Assembly: GCF_014698735.1 (NCBI RefSeq)
Contig: NZ_JACJTQ010000032.1
Span: 1 to 64,000, forward strand
Direction: 5' to 3'
DNA: 64,000 nucleotides
From: Anabaena catenula FACHB-362
Lineage (GTDB): Bacteria > Cyanobacteriota > Cyanobacteriia > Cyanobacteriales > Nostocaceae
The position numbers and the translations under genes were made by a program. Of this stretch, positions 46,866 to 57,090 are shown piece by piece. The notes under the pieces were generated by a model that was not told the origin of the DNA, searched no databases, and saw nothing but the letters and a program-made list of their open reading frames with translations. The stretch's first letter is position 1; each line of letters begins with the position of its first letter.

Positions 46866-48674
46866 TTACCCTTCTATCGCTTCTTTAATCCACTGTTGCA
46901 ATGTATTGACAACTTCCTCAATCGGAATTTCTTGAGATTCACGAGTTGCGCGTTTTACTACTTCCACTTTACCGTTAGTAATCGCTCTGCCGGTGACAAT
47001 TCTAAAGGGAATTCCAATTAAATCTGCATCTTTGAATTTAACACCTGCACGTTCATCTCTGTCATCAAGTAATGTTTCTACACCTGAAGAGTTGAGTTCG
47101 GTGTAAAGTTTTTCGGCAACTGCGATTTGTTGGGCATCTTTAATGTTAGGAATTGTGATAATGGCGTGATAAGGTGCGATCGCAACTGGCCAAATTATGC
47201 CATCCTTATCATAGGATTGTTCAACAGCCGATTGTGCTAAACGAGACACACCCACACCGTAGCAACCCATAATCAAAGGTTTTTCTTCCCCTTGTTCGTT
47301 GGTATAAGTTGCACCCATCGCTTCAGAGTATTTTGTACCTAATTGGAAGATATGACCGGCTTCGATACCTCTAGCTGTTTGTAGGGTTTGTTCTGGGTTG
47401 TGGAGAGAGCGATCGCCTGCTTTTGATTTACGAACATCTACGGTTAATGATGGTAGCTTAAACTGCTCACCCCAATTTGCCCCCACAACATGAAAACCAG
47501 CTTCATTTGCACCGGTGACAAAATTCTTTAACTCCACAGCGGTTTTATCCACCAAGCGCACAAACTGGGAATTTACCTGTTTACTTCCAGCGATATAATC
47601 ATCAGTAATATCTGGTGCAATATAACCTAAAGGTAAAGATTTTGCTGCCCAAGTTGCAATTGTTTCACTAGTAGGTATACTAAAAGCAATAATAGCCTTT
47701 GCACCAAATTGAGGAGCTAATCTAGTCAATTCATTTTGTAATTTGACTTCGTTAATTTCCTGATCTCCGCGAATATTTACCAACACCAAAACCGTTAAAC
47801 CGTTATCATATACAGTTTGATATAAAACGTTTTTGACAATTTGAGTATGAGAACATTTCAAGAAATTACAAAGTTTTTCAATTGTATCAGTTCCCGGAGT
47901 TTCCCGTTTTTCGTAAGTTGTAAAAGGTGAAGTTTCCGCTTCTGCTGCTAAAGAAACCGCCTTTTCTACGTTTGCTGCATATTTACCATCTTCAGTGTAG
48001 AGAACTTCATCTTCTCCCGCATCTGCTAACACCATAAATTCTGTAGAACCAGAACCACCAATAGCACCAGAATCAGCTTCTACTGCTCGGAAAGCTAAAC
48101 CAGAACGTCGCAACATATTACTGTATGCTTTGTACATATCCTGGTAAGTTTTTTGCAAACTTTCTTCATCAGCATGGAAAGAATAACCATCTTTCATGAT
48201 AAATTCTCTACCGCGCATCAAACCAAAACGGGGACGAATTTCATCACGAAATTTAGTTTGCAGTTGATATAAATGCAGAGGTAATTGACGATATGAACGA
48301 ATCATATCACGGGCAACTGTTGTAATTACTTCTTCATGAGTTGGGCCAAGTCCTAATTGTTGTTCTCGTCTATCAACGAGAGAAAACATAATTCCCTCAG
48401 CCTTAGTATAGGTGTCCCAACGTCCCGACTCCTTCCATAATTCAGAAGGTTGTAATTGGGGTAATAAACATTCTTGTGCGCCGGTAGCGTTCATTTCTTC
48501 CCGCACAATTTGGGAAACTTTTTGCAAAACCCGCCACATTAGGGGAAGATAAGCGTAAATGCCGCTACCGATGCGACGGATATAACCGGCACGAAGTAAC
48601 AATTTATGACTAGGGATTTCCGCATCAGCCGGATCATCCCTCAGTGTAACAAATAACATTTGTGATAATCGCAT
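46866..48674 (-). CDS. proS: Prolyl-tRNA synthetase
   Basis: ProRS charges tRNA-Pro. The 602-residue length fits the bacterial type with an editing insert. Class II motifs are seen: GFMRGREF-like [28 protein letters not shown], and [12 protein letters not shown] with the C-terminal anticodon-binding domain ([13 protein letters not shown]). The ATG at 48674 begins the conserved [20 protein letters not shown]. Confidence 0.98.
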   Translation of the reverse strand: MRLSQMLFVTLRDDPADAEIPSHKLLLRAGYIRRIGSGIYAYLPLMWRVLQKVSQIVREEMNATGAQECLLPQLQPSELWKESGRWDTYTKAEGIMFSLVDRREQQLGLGPTHEEVITTVARDMIRSYRQLPLHLYQLQTKFRDEIRPRFGLMRGREFIMKDGYSFHADEESLQKTYQDMYKAYSNMLRRSGLAFRAVEADSGAIGGSGSTEFMVLADAGEDEVLYTEDGKYAANVEKAVSLAAEAETSPFTTYEKRETPGTDTIEKLCNFLKCSHTQIVKNVLYQTVYDNGLTVLVLVNIRGDQEINEVKLQNELTRLAPQFGAKAIIAFSIPTSETIATWAAKSLPLGYIAPDITDDYIAGSKQVNSQFVRLVDKTAVELKNFVTGANEAGFHVVGANWGEQFKLPSLTVDVRKSKAGDRSLHNPEQTLQTARGIEAGHIFQLGTKYSEAMGATYTNEQGEEKPLIMGCYGVGVSRLAQSAVEQSYDKDGIIWPVAIAPYHAIITIPNIKDAQQIAVAEKLYTELNSSGVETLLDDRDERAGVKFKDADLIGIPFRIVTGRAITNGKVEVVKRATRESQEIPIEEVVNTLQQWIKEAIEG

Positions 48675-48802
48675 CGTTTTTTACCTTTACTTCCTAACTT
48701 TTCAAATCGGTTATGTTTAAAGTGTTTCCATTTAGTGAGGACTAAAGTCCTTACTACTAACCAAATTCTGCTTTTTCTATGTAACTTGAGGAGATAACTA
48801 CC

Positions 48803-50194
48803 TTGTCTGAAGTAATGTATCAAGCACAACCACCTTTAGAATTTATTCCGCCAGCGCTGAACCCCTTACTATTAAGATTTGTTCATCTTTTTTTACCCGA
48901 CTGGATACGCTGGAAAACTCCTATTAGCCAAATTGAAGCAGAAAACGTGGAAGTTTTGCTGGATCTTAATCAGCAATTTCAGGAGGGGAAAATCCGCTTT
49001 ATGCTGGCATTTCGTCATCCTAAAACAGAAGATCCACTTTGTTTAGCTTACTTGTTTTCCCAACTTGTGCCAAAGGTAGCACGACAGCGGGGTGTACAGC
49101 TACAGCATCCGATTCATGCCCATTTTATCTATGATCGGGGAATTCCTCTATGGGCGGGTAAACATATTGGTTGGCTTGCTTCTCATTTAGGTGGTACTCC
49201 CATTCAACGCGGTAAGGCTGACTGGACGGGGTTACGTTCAGCGCGGGATTTATATATTAATGGTAAGTTTCCAATGGCTGCTGCACCGGAGGGTGCGACA
49301 AATGGGTTATCGGAGATTGTTAGTCCTTTGGAACCGGGTATTGCTCAAATGGGTTTTTGGTGTGCGGAAGATTTGCAAAAAGCGGGGAGAAATGAGGAAG
49401 TTTTAATTTTACCAATTGGAATTAAATATAGTTATGTTAATGAACCTTGGGAAAATATAGCGAATTTATTAACTGAATTAGAAGCAGTAAGTGGTTTATC
49501 TGTCAAGTCAGCAAATAGTACTTCTTTTGATGTGCTTTATCCTCGGTTATTGACTTTGTCAGAACATTTATTATCGATGATGGAGCAATTCTACACCCGA
49601 TTCTATCATCAAACATTGCCAGATGAAAAGATTATCAATGGGGAAATTTTAGATAGAAATGAAGCTTTAGCTTATCGGTTACAAGCTGTGATGAATATTG
49701 CGTTATTCATTGCTGAACAGTATTTTGATTTGCCATCTAGGGGAAATTGGACTGATAGATGTAGACGGGTAGAACAAGCAGGTTGGAATTATATATTTAG
49801 AGAAGATTTTAAAGATATTAAATTCATATCACCCATTGAGAAAAGTTTGGGGGATAGAATTGCGGAAGAAGCATATTTTCGGATGTGGCACATGAGATTA
49901 GTTGAGAGTTTTGTGGCTGTTTCTGGTATTTACATCCGCGAAAAACCCACAGTAGAAAGATTTGCGGAAACGACTTTAATTTTATGGAATATGGTGAATA
50001 AAATTAAGGGTATTAATCCTTTACCGCGTCCGCAATTGGGTAAGCAGCAGGTGAAGATAACTGTGGGTGAACCGATATCTGTTTCTGAACGTTATTCGGG
50101 TTATAAAAGTAGTCGGGTTGCTGCGAGACAAGCGGTGGCTGAGTTGACGAATGATTTGCAACAGGTTTTGGAGGATTTGGTTGAGAAGGGATGA
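48803..50194 (+). CDS. 1-acyl-glycerol-3-phosphate acyltransferase-like protein (PlsC family)
   Basis: This 463-residue protein has the PlsC acyltransferase motif I as FRHPKTEDPLCL (H-x4-D) and motif III as AAPEGATNGLSE. The remainder is a long helical region of unknown role, giving a larger protein than classic PlsC. The TTG at 48803 is preferred over the ATG at 48815 because GAGGAG lies about 9 bases before the TTG. It is divergent from proS. Confidence 0.85.
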   Translation: MSEVMYQAQPPLEFIPPALNPLLLRFVHLFLPDWIRWKTPISQIEAENVEVLLDLNQQFQEGKIRFMLAFRHPKTEDPLCLAYLFSQLVPKVARQRGVQLQHPIHAHFIYDRGIPLWAGKHIGWLASHLGGTPIQRGKADWTGLRSARDLYINGKFPMAAAPEGATNGLSEIVSPLEPGIAQMGFWCAEDLQKAGRNEEVLILPIGIKYSYVNEPWENIANLLTELEAVSGLSVKSANSTSFDVLYPRLLTLSEHLLSMMEQFYTRFYHQTLPDEKIINGEILDRNEALAYRLQAVMNIALFIAEQYFDLPSRGNWTDRCRRVEQAGWNYIFREDFKDIKFISPIEKSLGDRIAEEAYFRMWHMRLVESFVAVSGIYIREKPTVERFAETTLILWNMVNKIKGINPLPRPQLGKQQVKITVGEPISVSERYSGYKSSRVAARQAVAELTNDLQQVLEDLVEKG

Positions 50195-50284
50195 TTTTTT
50201 TCTCACGCAGAGGCGCAGAGGCGCAGAGAAAAATTCAGAGTTTGATCTAAATCCTCAATTTTTGAAGTTGAGGATTTGGGTTAT

Positions 50285-50809
50285 TTATTTGGCGCTATTT
50301 TTTAACTCGTTCCATGCTTTGACAACCTCAGTTAATTTATTTGGTAGTTGAGATTGAGAAATATCATTGTATTGTGTTGTGGTTGTTTGACTAGTTAGGG
50401 TATAGGTAATATAGTCTGCTGCACCTTGAGGTGCTGGATAACTCAATTTGTTGAATTTTGCAAATTTGACTTTATTTAATAAGCGTTCAAACTGTTTTAC
50501 TTTTTCTTGGGAAACTCTACGAACACTACGTTGTGAGTCGTTAGCATCTCCTATTGATACTCGTATGAGTCTACCGTTATTCATTAAAACGGTTTGATAG
50601 GTTCTTCCTGTTATTCCTCCACTTGCAATTTCTCTAAATACTATTCCTTGGGTTAAAGGTTCTGGTAATTGATTGTTAGGAATTACGACGGGTTTGATTT
50701 TATTACCGTTGTTAGTTTGATGGTGTTGGTGGCTGGAATTAGCAATAGCAGGAATAGTTGTTAAACTAGCTAATGATAGAATGGTAGTTAATATGATGAT
50801 GTTTTTCAT
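50285..50809 (-). CDS. Secreted unknown protein
   Basis: The ATG at 50809 gives a 174-residue protein with a signal peptide (NIIILTTILSLASLTTIPAIA) and a His/Asn-rich mature start (NSSHQHHQTNNGN). The mature part is a compact, basic domain with PAPQGAADYITYTLTS. I know no named family. A longer frame to 50833 adds 8 residues. It is probably periplasmic. Confidence 0.8.
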   Translation of the reverse strand: MKNIIILTTILSLASLTTIPAIANSSHQHHQTNNGNKIKPVVIPNNQLPEPLTQGIVFREIASGGITGRTYQTVLMNNGRLIRVSIGDANDSQRSVRRVSQEKVKQFERLLNKVKFAKFNKLSYPAPQGAADYITYTLTSQTTTTQYNDISQSQLPNKLTEVVKAWNELKNSAK

Positions 50810-51021
50810 GATTTTTTTTGAAAAGAATACCAAGATGATTAATTATTGATGACGTTGGGGAATCTTGTATTGTTTCCTCTTTGCGCCTCTGCGCCTCTGC
50901 GTGAGACAAAAAAAGGTGGTTTATTTACCAGAAAATCGCTGTAACTCTTGACAGCAAAAATAGGCGAATGAGAGTTGATCTCTTTCACCTTTGCAATGAT
51001 TTTGTACAATATTTTGACAAA

Positions 51022-51561
51022 TTAACTCAAATGATTCTCTAACAAAGAGGCTATAGCTTCTGGATGAACTTTCTTGTATTGCTTTTTACCCAACATCAAA
51101 ACACAATTGGGAGCGCTGCTACAACGTTTTTGACAATCGGTATGTTCGATTTTAACTTTATCCAACAAACCGCGATCGCACAAAGTTTTCTCTAAGTCTG
51201 ATAATAACCCCTTTCCACCCCGTTTCATACAACCAGATTTTTGACAAACCATAATCTTAGCTTTGGTTTGAGGTTGACGATTTTCAATGAAACACAAACC
51301 AACCGCTTCTACTTGATAAGCTTTGAGTTTAACCTTACTTGTACGTGGGTTCAATTTACTGATAGCACCAACGCGAATTTGTTCACCAGGTACTAAAGAA
51401 GAAACTGGAGAACAGCGCAAATCTTTAGGTAGTTTAACTTTCACTTTCCCAGAAGGAATTGCTAAACTTAAATATTTATATTTTCCTGGTTTATCACCAA
51501 CAAAACCTAAAAACTGTCCCTCAAGATTCAATTCTGATAACGACTGATACTTTTCACCCAT
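51022..51561 (-). CDS. Thioredoxin-like [2Fe-2S] ferredoxin-domain protein
   Basis: This 179-residue protein has a C-terminal thioredoxin-like [2Fe-2S] domain: MVCQKSGCMKRGGKG, then HTDCQKRCSSAPNCVLML. The four Cys positions fit the family. The N-terminal 90 residues are basic and of unknown fold. It lies about 250 bases from the repeat tract downstream of nifT and is on the same strand, so it could be read from the nif arm, but this is not shown. Confidence 0.85.
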   Translation of the reverse strand: MGEKYQSLSELNLEGQFLGFVGDKPGKYKYLSLAIPSGKVKVKLPKDLRCSPVSSLVPGEQIRVGAISKLNPRTSKVKLKAYQVEAVGLCFIENRQPQTKAKIMVCQKSGCMKRGGKGLLSDLEKTLCDRGLLDKVKIEHTDCQKRCSSAPNCVLMLGKKQYKKVHPEAIASLLENHLS

Positions 51562-51627
51562 GTCAATAACTCAAAATTACAAAATTAACTTTTAGTCAAA
51601 CTGAGTTAGATAGGGTGAATCATGCCT

Positions 51628-51666
51628 AATTCGTAATTCGTAATTCGTAATTCGTAATTCGTAATT
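51628..51666. repeat. TAATTCG heptamer tract
   Basis: About five and a half tandem copies of TAATTCG lie between nifT and the [2Fe-2S] gene. The same motif forms the end of nifS and part of the nifS-nifU gap. Confidence 0.9.
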
Positions 51667-51736
51667 GAAGAGAGTAAACGACACCATCAATTAAGCAGTT
51701 CAATTTCTCAATGATGAGAATTACAAATTAAGGATT

Positions 51737-51757
51737 ATCAATTACGAATTATTTTGA
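51737..51757. repeat. 21-bp end shared with the 44050-44196 element
   Basis: ATCAATTACGAATTATTTTG plus one base is the exact reverse complement of 44050-44070, showing a second copy or fragment of the same small element near nifT. Confidence 0.8.
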
Positions 51758-51811
51758 CATGATTTCCAAGATGGATTTGTACCATCTCACCATCTCCCTA
51801 CCATCAAATTT

Positions 51812-52015
51812 CTAAGCGAGGCGTTTAGCTTCTACAGTTAAAGGTAAACTTTCTGTAGCTGGTAACTCACTAAATTCTAATTCCCAACCATTAGCTAAAG
51901 TGAGAACCTTACCTGCATCACTATCTGTTTGTTTGACAACTTCTTCCTCAAGGTCTTTTTTAGCAACGTAAGCAACTAAAGTACCAGCATCATTCATTCT
52001 TAGCATTACTTTCAT
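51812..52015 (-). CDS. nifT: NifT/FixU family protein
   Basis: The ATG at 52015 (GAGG seven bases upstream) gives 67 residues: [20 protein letters not shown] and VLTLANGWELEF match NifT. NifT is not essential and may assist nitrogenase maturation. Its start overlaps the end of nifZ by 26 bases, indicating translational coupling. It is the last gene of the nifP-nifV-nifZ-nifT arm. Confidence 0.92.
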   Translation of the reverse strand: MKVMLRMNDAGTLVAYVAKKDLEEEVVKQTDSDAGKVLTLANGWELEFSELPATESLPLTVEAKRLA

Positions 52016-52277
52016 TATTTTCCTCAACAATTTCTAGTTCTTTCTTTTTACAACCGATGACGAACCCTGTATCTAAGAAATGCACAGCATATATATAGGT
52101 ATTTTGTAAAAATGTGCCTATACTTGCCACATAACCAACGTCTCCCTTTTGAGCCAAAACTGCACCAATGTCTTGGCCAGGAAAGGTGCCATCATTTTTG
52201 ATCAATTTACGAATTCGTACTTTTTGACCAATTTCAAAAGCAGGAGGTAAGTCCAGTTCTAATTCATCGCGCTGCAT
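51990..52277 (-). CDS. nifZ: NifZ, nitrogenase MoFe protein maturation factor
   Basis: About 95 residues from the ATG at 52277 (a GTG at 52295 would add six). The motif [21 protein letters not shown] and [21 protein letters not shown] fit NifZ, which helps form the second P-cluster of the MoFe protein. Its start overlaps nifV by 14 bases and its end overlaps nifT. Confidence 0.93.
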   Translation of the reverse strand: MQRDELELDLPPAFEIGQKVRIRKLIKNDGTFPGQDIGAVLAQKGDVGYVASIGTFLQNTYIYAVHFLDTGFVIGCKKKELEIVEENNESNAKNE

Positions 52278-53397
52278 GAGAATACCTCTGTTCACGTACT
52301 AGATTCAACAGTTCTTCTGTAGTGAGACTACGTTTTTTTAGTGTTGATTGTTGACGTACTGCATCTAATATAGATTGGGTTTCTTCTGAATTCAAAAAGA
52401 TGCCATATTGTTCTAACAAATTAGATACTAAATGCCGTCCAGAATGTTTACCTATGACTAAACTCCGCTCCCAACCTACTTCTTCAGGAGCAAAAGGTTC
52501 ATAAGTTTCTGGGTTTTGTAATACACCATGAGCATGAATACCGGATTCATGAGCAAAGGTATTTTTACCGACAATTGCTTTCCAAGGTTGAACATTAGCA
52601 CCTGATGCAGCAGCAACCAATTGAGATAGTTCTAATAAGTGTCGGGTTTTAATCCCCAAATCAACACCATAGATGCATTTTAGAGCCATAATAACTTCTT
52701 CTAAAGCTGCGTTTCCGGCTCTTTCACCTAAACCATTAACGGTCGTATTAACAGAAACGGCTCCGGCTTTTATCCCAGCAATAGCATTAGCAGTTGCTAA
52801 ACCAAAATCATTATGGGTGTGAATTTCTACGGGAATTGATAAAGTAGATACTAACCGTTTAACTTTTAGATGAGTTCCAAAAGGATCAAGAACTCCAACT
52901 GTGTCGCAAAAACGAAATCTTGATGCACCCCATTCTTGAGCATATAATGCTACATCTTCGAGGAAATTTTCATCTGCTCTAGAAGAATCTTCTCCCCCGA
53001 CTGCAACCCAAAGACCATTATCAACTGCGAAGCTAATACAGTCTTTTAGTCTTTGTAAACTTACTCTCCATTGACCATGAAATTTGGCAGCAATTTGAAT
53101 ACCAGAAACGGGAATAGCAATATGAACTCGTTGAAGTCCGCAAGCGATAGAAGCTTTAATATCTGAAATTACAGCGCGGTTCCAACCGAGTAATTTAGCA
53201 TCCAAATCTAAGTTAACAATGGCAGTAATTGCCCGAATTTCTTCTTCTCCCATTGCGGGAATACCGACTTCTAATTCGGGTACACCAATGGCATCAAGAA
53301 ATTGAGCAATCGCTACTTTTTCTTCTAGGTTAAAAGCAACACCTGCTGCTTGCTCGCCATCACGTAATGTAGTATCATTAATAATGATTTGACTCAT
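52264..53397 (-). CDS. nifV: NifV, homocitrate synthase
   Basis: NifV makes homocitrate, the organic ligand of FeMo-co. The 377-residue protein has [16 protein letters not shown] (catalytic motif), [32 protein letters not shown] and [13 protein letters not shown]. It lies between nifZ and the small ORFs following nifP. About 200 bases above it is a possible 39-residue ORF. Confidence 0.97.
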   Translation of the reverse strand: MSQIIINDTTLRDGEQAAGVAFNLEEKVAIAQFLDAIGVPELEVGIPAMGEEEIRAITAIVNLDLDAKLLGWNRAVISDIKASIACGLQRVHIAIPVSGIQIAAKFHGQWRVSLQRLKDCISFAVDNGLWVAVGGEDSSRADENFLEDVALYAQEWGASRFRFCDTVGVLDPFGTHLKVKRLVSTLSIPVEIHTHNDFGLATANAIAGIKAGAVSVNTTVNGLGERAGNAALEEVIMALKCIYGVDLGIKTRHLLELSQLVAAASGANVQPWKAIVGKNTFAHESGIHAHGVLQNPETYEPFAPEEVGWERSLVIGKHSGRHLVSNLLEQYGIFLNSEETQSILDAVRQQSTLKKRSLTTEELLNLVREQRYSHAAR

Positions 53398-53599
53398 CTC
53401 AAATATTCCTCTAGCCGAGTTTTTACTAATACTCTTTAACCCTACAATCCCTAGTAATAATAGATATAAAACAAATATTAAAATTTCAATTTTAACTACT
53501 AAAAATAGCGCTAGTTATTAAACAGGGGTTATGAACTTTAATTATTGCTCAATAACTCACACCACATCTGTATGACAGAAAACCAAATCTTGGTATAAT

Positions 53600-53719
53600 T
53601 TAAGAAGATTTTTTCCGGCTCTGATTTGGATGTTCTACAAATAGCTGGTAGCTAATATAGCTATTAGCAAGTCCTGTAAACAATAAAATACTCAGTCCAG
53701 CAATTAAAGTAGCAATCAT
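53600..53719 (-). CDS. Possible 39-residue single-pass membrane protein
   Basis: An ATG at 53719 opens 39 codons: MIATLIAGLSILLFTGLANS (one membrane helix) followed by YISYQLFVEHPNQSRKKSS. GAGG lies 8 bases before the ATG. The hydrophobic N-terminus and charged C-terminus resemble small accessory membrane proteins. It lies between nifV and the DUF2949-like gene on the same strand. Unknown family; too small to be sure. Confidence 0.55.
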   Translation of the reverse strand: MIATLIAGLSILLFTGLANSYISYQLFVEHPNQSRKKSS

Positions 53720-53865
53720 AGTAGTAACCTCATTTTTGTTCGATAATTGATTTGTGATCTAGAAAATTGATGCCTCACAAATATTTGCTTCATATCTAAG
53801 TGCAAAAATTTTGACTGACAACTCAGATTAGATTTAAAAGCCATTCCATCAGCTTTTTGAATTGT

Positions 53866-54063
53866 TTAAGCGTGTTCTGCTAACCAATCAAAAATTTTTT
53901 CTAATTGGTCTAAATCAATAAAACCATATTGCCAAAGTAGCATCGGTATTGGTCCTCTATCTAACTCACGGTGTCGTAATGCGACAGCAATATCCGCTTT
54001 TGAAAGTTCCAGTTCATTATGCAAAAAGTGAAGTAATTTCTTATCGCTGTTACGCTGTACCAT
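53866..54063 (-). CDS. DUF2949-like small protein in the nif arm
   Basis: This 65-residue protein, QRNSDKKLLHFLHNELELSK and ALRHRELDRGPIPMLLWQYG, resembles the DUF2949 family. In Anabaena relatives small genes of this kind lie between nifP and nifV, by my recollection. No function is known. Confidence 0.75.
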   Translation of the reverse strand: MVQRNSDKKLLHFLHNELELSKADIAVALRHRELDRGPIPMLLWQYGFIDLDQLEKIFDWLAEHA

Positions 54064-54374
54064 AATTTGACGTTGAAAATATCAAGCTAGACAATAATTT
54101 CTCAAATTCCATCCCCAGTGCTAGTTGCTAATTTCACTCTATTCAGAAATGAAATATGTCAGAGAAGTTTTAGATTTAGTAGATTTAGCAGATTTGGTAA
54201 AGTGAGTGAAACCTAAGCTTAGGTTAATTCTCTTCAGTCTGCAAGCTAATTTGTGAGTGAACAATAACTTTGAGCTTTTCAGAGTCTGAATCATGCTGGC
54301 ATCATGAATTATCCTCTGATATTGTATTGATTAGACATTCTAGAAGTTGTAAATTGTGATCACTCACACACTTT
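54064..54374. other. Gene-free stretch with a 16-bp palindrome
   Basis: AACCTAAGCTTAGGTT at 54210-54225 is a perfect palindrome between two small nif-arm genes. The rest is AT-rich and holds no convincing gene. The palindrome could be an operator or a chance site. Confidence 0.5.
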
Positions 54375-54611
54375 TTACTCAATACTGTGAAGCCAACAAT
54401 CTTCTAACCATTTCACCAACTCACAGCGAGAAGCTAGAAATTGCATAACTGCACTGCGGACAAGAATGGCTTCTTGCAAACTATGGATTTGCACTCGCAA
54501 AGAACCATCTGGAGGACAAGAACAAGTAATCATTAACTCTTGCAAACGGTGATAAATTTGCCATCTATCGCTCAAAGGAATCTGCAAAACTTGTTCTCCT
54601 AGTGAAAACAT
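54375..54611 (-). CDS. Conserved small protein downstream of nifP
   Basis: This 78-residue acidic protein, QIPLSDRWQIYHRLQELMIT and ILVRSAVMQFLASRCELVKW, ends with a Trp/Cys-rich tail. Similar small genes sit directly after nifP in related cyanobacteria, by recollection. Only 3 bases separate it from nifP, so it is almost certainly co-translated. No function is known. Confidence 0.75.
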   Translation of the reverse strand: MFSLGEQVLQIPLSDRWQIYHRLQELMITCSCPPDGSLRVQIHSLQEAILVRSAVMQFLASRCELVKWLEDCWLHSIE

Positions 54612-54614
54612 AAT

Positions 54615-55256
54615 TCAACTATCCTCGTGCTGCTGATGATTTGTCAGGGTTTGCAGTTGTTGTTCAAGTTTCTCAATTCTAGAAAGCAAAGAACGAATTA
54701 TACCTGCTTCGACATCAGGAAGTTTTCCATGTTCCAAAGGAGAGAGACGTTTGGTTTGTTTATGGGAAATAATGCGTCCAGGAATCCCCACAACAGTGGA
54801 ATCTGGAGGCACATCACCTAAGACAATTGAACCTGCACCTATACGGACGCGATCGCTAATTTGAATATTTCCCAAAACTTTCGCACCGGCACCCACGACA
54901 ACGTTATTACCCAAAGTGGGATGACGTTTACCGCTTTCTTTCCCAGTTCCACCCAAAGTTACACCCTGATAAATAAGAGCATAATCTCCCACAATGGCAG
55001 TTTCACCAATCACAACACCCATGCCATGATCGATAAATACACCTTTACCAATTTCTGCACCTGGGTGAATTTCAATACCTGTGAAAAACCGTCCCCAGTG
55101 AGAAATTAAGCGCGGGATAAAACCCACTTTACGGAGGTGTAACCAGTGCGCGAGACGATGTAAACACAGAGCATGAAATCCAGGGTAACAAAAGATTACC
55201 TCTAACCAATTACGTGCTGCTGGATCACGCTCAAAAATGATGCGAAAATCGCTCAT
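54615..55256 (-). CDS. nifP: NifP, serine O-acetyltransferase of the nif cluster
   Basis: NifP supplies O-acetylserine for cysteine needed in Fe-S cluster synthesis. The hexapeptide-repeat region [39 protein letters not shown] and [16 protein letters not shown] is clear. The ATG at 55256 begins [16 protein letters not shown], the conserved SAT start, with GGGAG six bases upstream. In-frame starts at 55349 and GTG 55418 would extend it by 31 or 54 residues. The element at 55460-55656 lies above. Confidence 0.88.
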   Translation of the reverse strand: MSDFRIIFERDPAARNWLEVIFCYPGFHALCLHRLAHWLHLRKVGFIPRLISHWGRFFTGIEIHPGAEIGKGVFIDHGMGVVIGETAIVGDYALIYQGVTLGGTGKESGKRHPTLGNNVVVGAGAKVLGNIQISDRVRIGAGSIVLGDVPPDSTVVGIPGRIISHKQTKRLSPLEHGKLPDVEAGIIRSLLSRIEKLEQQLQTLTNHQQHEDS

Positions 55257-55459
55257 TAATGGCTCCCAAAAACTGCCAGAACGTTGATTTTTCCGCAAGT
55301 CTGTAATTGCAGTTGTGGTTTTACTGATACTGTCTAAAGACTGTTGCATCGGTACTGTCTGGTTAAAAGAGCCATGTTGTATTTTTATGCTTATATCAGG
55401 TGACTCGAAAGCAGACACAACCGCAGATACTGATTGGATTTATTAAATTTATTACGTTT

Positions 55460-55656
55460 GTACTCAATAGGTTTAAACCCCTATTTAACAGAACTTTACA
55501 TTTTCTATTGGGGTAGGGGTACTAGCTTTTTATAACAGGGGTAATGGTATTTCTGGGGTAGGGATTCAGTTTTTTTGTACTCAATATAAATCCCTTTACC
55601 TGTGAGGCTTTGCAGCGATTTAGGCAAGATAATTGGCTATATATTAAGTTGTACTC
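55460..55656 (-). promoter_or_regulatory. nifP upstream element with three GAGTAC boxes
   Basis: Read towards nifP, GAGTAC boxes lie at 55651-55656, 55577-55582 and 55460-55465, spaced 74 and 117 bp. Between the last two are several TACCCC motifs; after the last box the sequence reads GAGTACAAACGTAATA. The same boxes and order occur above nifB at 58820-59025 with spacing 72 and 128. No protein is encoded. I infer a shared binding region for a nif activator, possibly CnfR/PatB; this is not shown by the sequence. Confidence 0.75.
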
Positions 55657-55978
55657 ATTGCCAAAAAATGGCAGGTAGAAGGGATTACAACTTGGATTTC
55701 TGTATACTCAGCTACTATTATTAGTGTATGGTTTTGGTAGTCAAAAAACCGATTTCTTTATTTTGTTTTAGGATTTGTTTGCTGTATGTGGGAATACAAA
55801 ATAGAAATATAGGGAGATGGATGTTATTGAGTTATCTTGTGTTATAATTTTTGTCTGAATCAGGATGTCCAGGATTAAAGGATTTACAGGATGAGAATAT
55901 TCCATGTTGCATTTATTAAAAAGGAAAGATTGAATTTACTGAACTTCCCAAAAATGTGAACAATAAATAATAGCAAAT
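55657..55978. other. Gene-free stretch upstream of nifP
   Basis: No gene is supported. The stretch is AT-rich and borders the nifP regulatory element on one side and a truncated Uma2 gene on the other. Confidence 0.5.
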
Positions 55979-56206
55979 ATGCAATTTACTACCCTCACTA
56001 ACCCATTAGAAAATTTTCTTCAGCAACCTAATATTGAAGCCTCTCCTGCCTGGGAGTTTATCCAGGGACAAGCCCAGCAAAAGCCCATGCCAACGCTGTT
56101 TCATTCGCGCCTCCAACGTAACCTTGTTAACGCCATCAACAGCCAAACTACCGCCTACGAACTGGAATTTTCCATGCAAACTTATCAAACAAGAAAATGT
56201 AGATGA
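55979..56206 (+). pseudogene. Truncated Uma2 family gene
   Basis: An ATG at 55979 gives the N-terminal third of a Uma2 protein: EASPAWEFIQGQAQQKPMPT and FHSRLQRNLVNAINSQTTAY. It breaks off after FSMQTYQTRKCR at a point where the frame changes and unrelated sequence follows. A full member would be about 180 residues or more. It is a remnant. Confidence 0.7.
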
Positions 56207-56423
56207 TTTGTATTCAAACATAGATAAGATAGAAAGTCAGATCAATAGTGCTATCAACACTTTCTCAGCTAGAAGTTCCGAAGATCCCGACTATGACATT
56301 TATCTATCTAAAATGTCTGAAGCAATTCTAAAGAGCAATAATTTAAGATATAGGTTATTTAAAAAAGATGCTAAAAAGTATCTTGAAGAGCTTCAAACAT
56401 CGAGGCTTGATCGACAAGTGTAA
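56190..56423 (+). CDS. Unknown ORF fragment after the Uma2 remnant
   Basis: In a different frame from Uma2, a helical, charged stretch reads ENVDDLYSNIDKIESQINSA and YLSKMSEAILKSNNLRYRLF up to a stop at 56423. The start is unclear and the upstream overlap with Uma2 is probably not coded. It is likely the 3' part of an unknown gene joined by deletion. Confidence 0.4.
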   Translation, partial: QENVDDLYSNIDKIESQINSAINTFSARSSEDPDYDIYLSKMSEAILKSNNLRYRLFKKDAKKYLEELQTSRLDRQV

Positions 56424-56440
56424 TTCGTCTTGACTTTACC

Positions 56441-56683
56441 TTGGGTCCTGAAGCTGATGATGTAGCCATTGAATTTTACCAAATTATTCACCTTGTTTTT
56501 TCCCAATCTCTAAATCCAAATGATGAAGATATCTGTTTTTGGATAGGAGAAGTTGAACTCAAAAAAATTGAAGATAATATCCCGGAATTTTTATCCACAT
56601 CCTATCCATTTGTCAATCAAAATGGCATAATTAATACCGATTTACAATCACTAATTTATTTTCATAATTCATCTAAACTGTAA
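56441..56683 (+). CDS. Unknown small protein or fragment
   Basis: From a TTG at 56441, 80 residues read GPEADDVAIEFYQIIHLVFS and FWIGEVELKKIEDNIPEFLS. The in-frame sequence before the TTG, IRLDFTL, looks coded too, but no better start exists. It may be a gene of its own or a frame-shifted continuation of the previous fragment. No family is recognised. Confidence 0.4.
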   Translation: MGPEADDVAIEFYQIIHLVFSQSLNPNDEDICFWIGEVELKKIEDNIPEFLSTSYPFVNQNGIINTDLQSLIYFHNSSKL

Positions 56684-56736
56684 CAACGCTCAATAGTGGT
56701 AATCATATGAAATATCCAAAATATCTGACACAACAA

Positions 56737-57090
56737 TTATTTTATCCTGGCAAATCTAATCTGAGATTCAGTAACTACTACAAAACTATCCGTTAACTGT
56801 TCCATATACTTTTCAAATACCTGTTGTAAAATGTTGATTTTATTTCCAGAGCGTTCATTTTCCAAACGCAGAAGAATCACACCCCGATGTGGACACTGAT
56901 CCCGATAAACTTTATCGCCAAAATCTTTGTCGCTAGTAATCAAAATCCAGTTTTCATCAAAAGCCTTTTGAATAATTGTGCTATCATCAATTCCTCGTGC
57001 TTGTTCATAAACTGAGAAAACTTCGTGACCTTGTTCACGTAACCAACGAGCGACAGCCACACCTGTATTTTCATCTACCAAAAATCGCAT
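56737..57090 (-). CDS. DUF5615 family PIN-like toxin
   Basis: This 117-residue protein has the PIN-like acidic positions: MRFLVDENTGVAVARWLREQ, then ARGIDDSTIIQKA and LITSDKDFGDKVY. DUF5615 proteins act as ribonuclease-like toxins next to DUF433 antitoxins. It abuts the DUF433 gene with no gap. A plasmid- or chromosome-maintenance or stress role is usual. Confidence 0.88.
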   Translation of the reverse strand: MRFLVDENTGVAVARWLREQGHEVFSVYEQARGIDDSTIIQKAFDENWILITSDKDFGDKVYRDQCPHRGVILLRLENERSGNKINILQQVFEKYMEQLTDSFVVVTESQIRFARIK

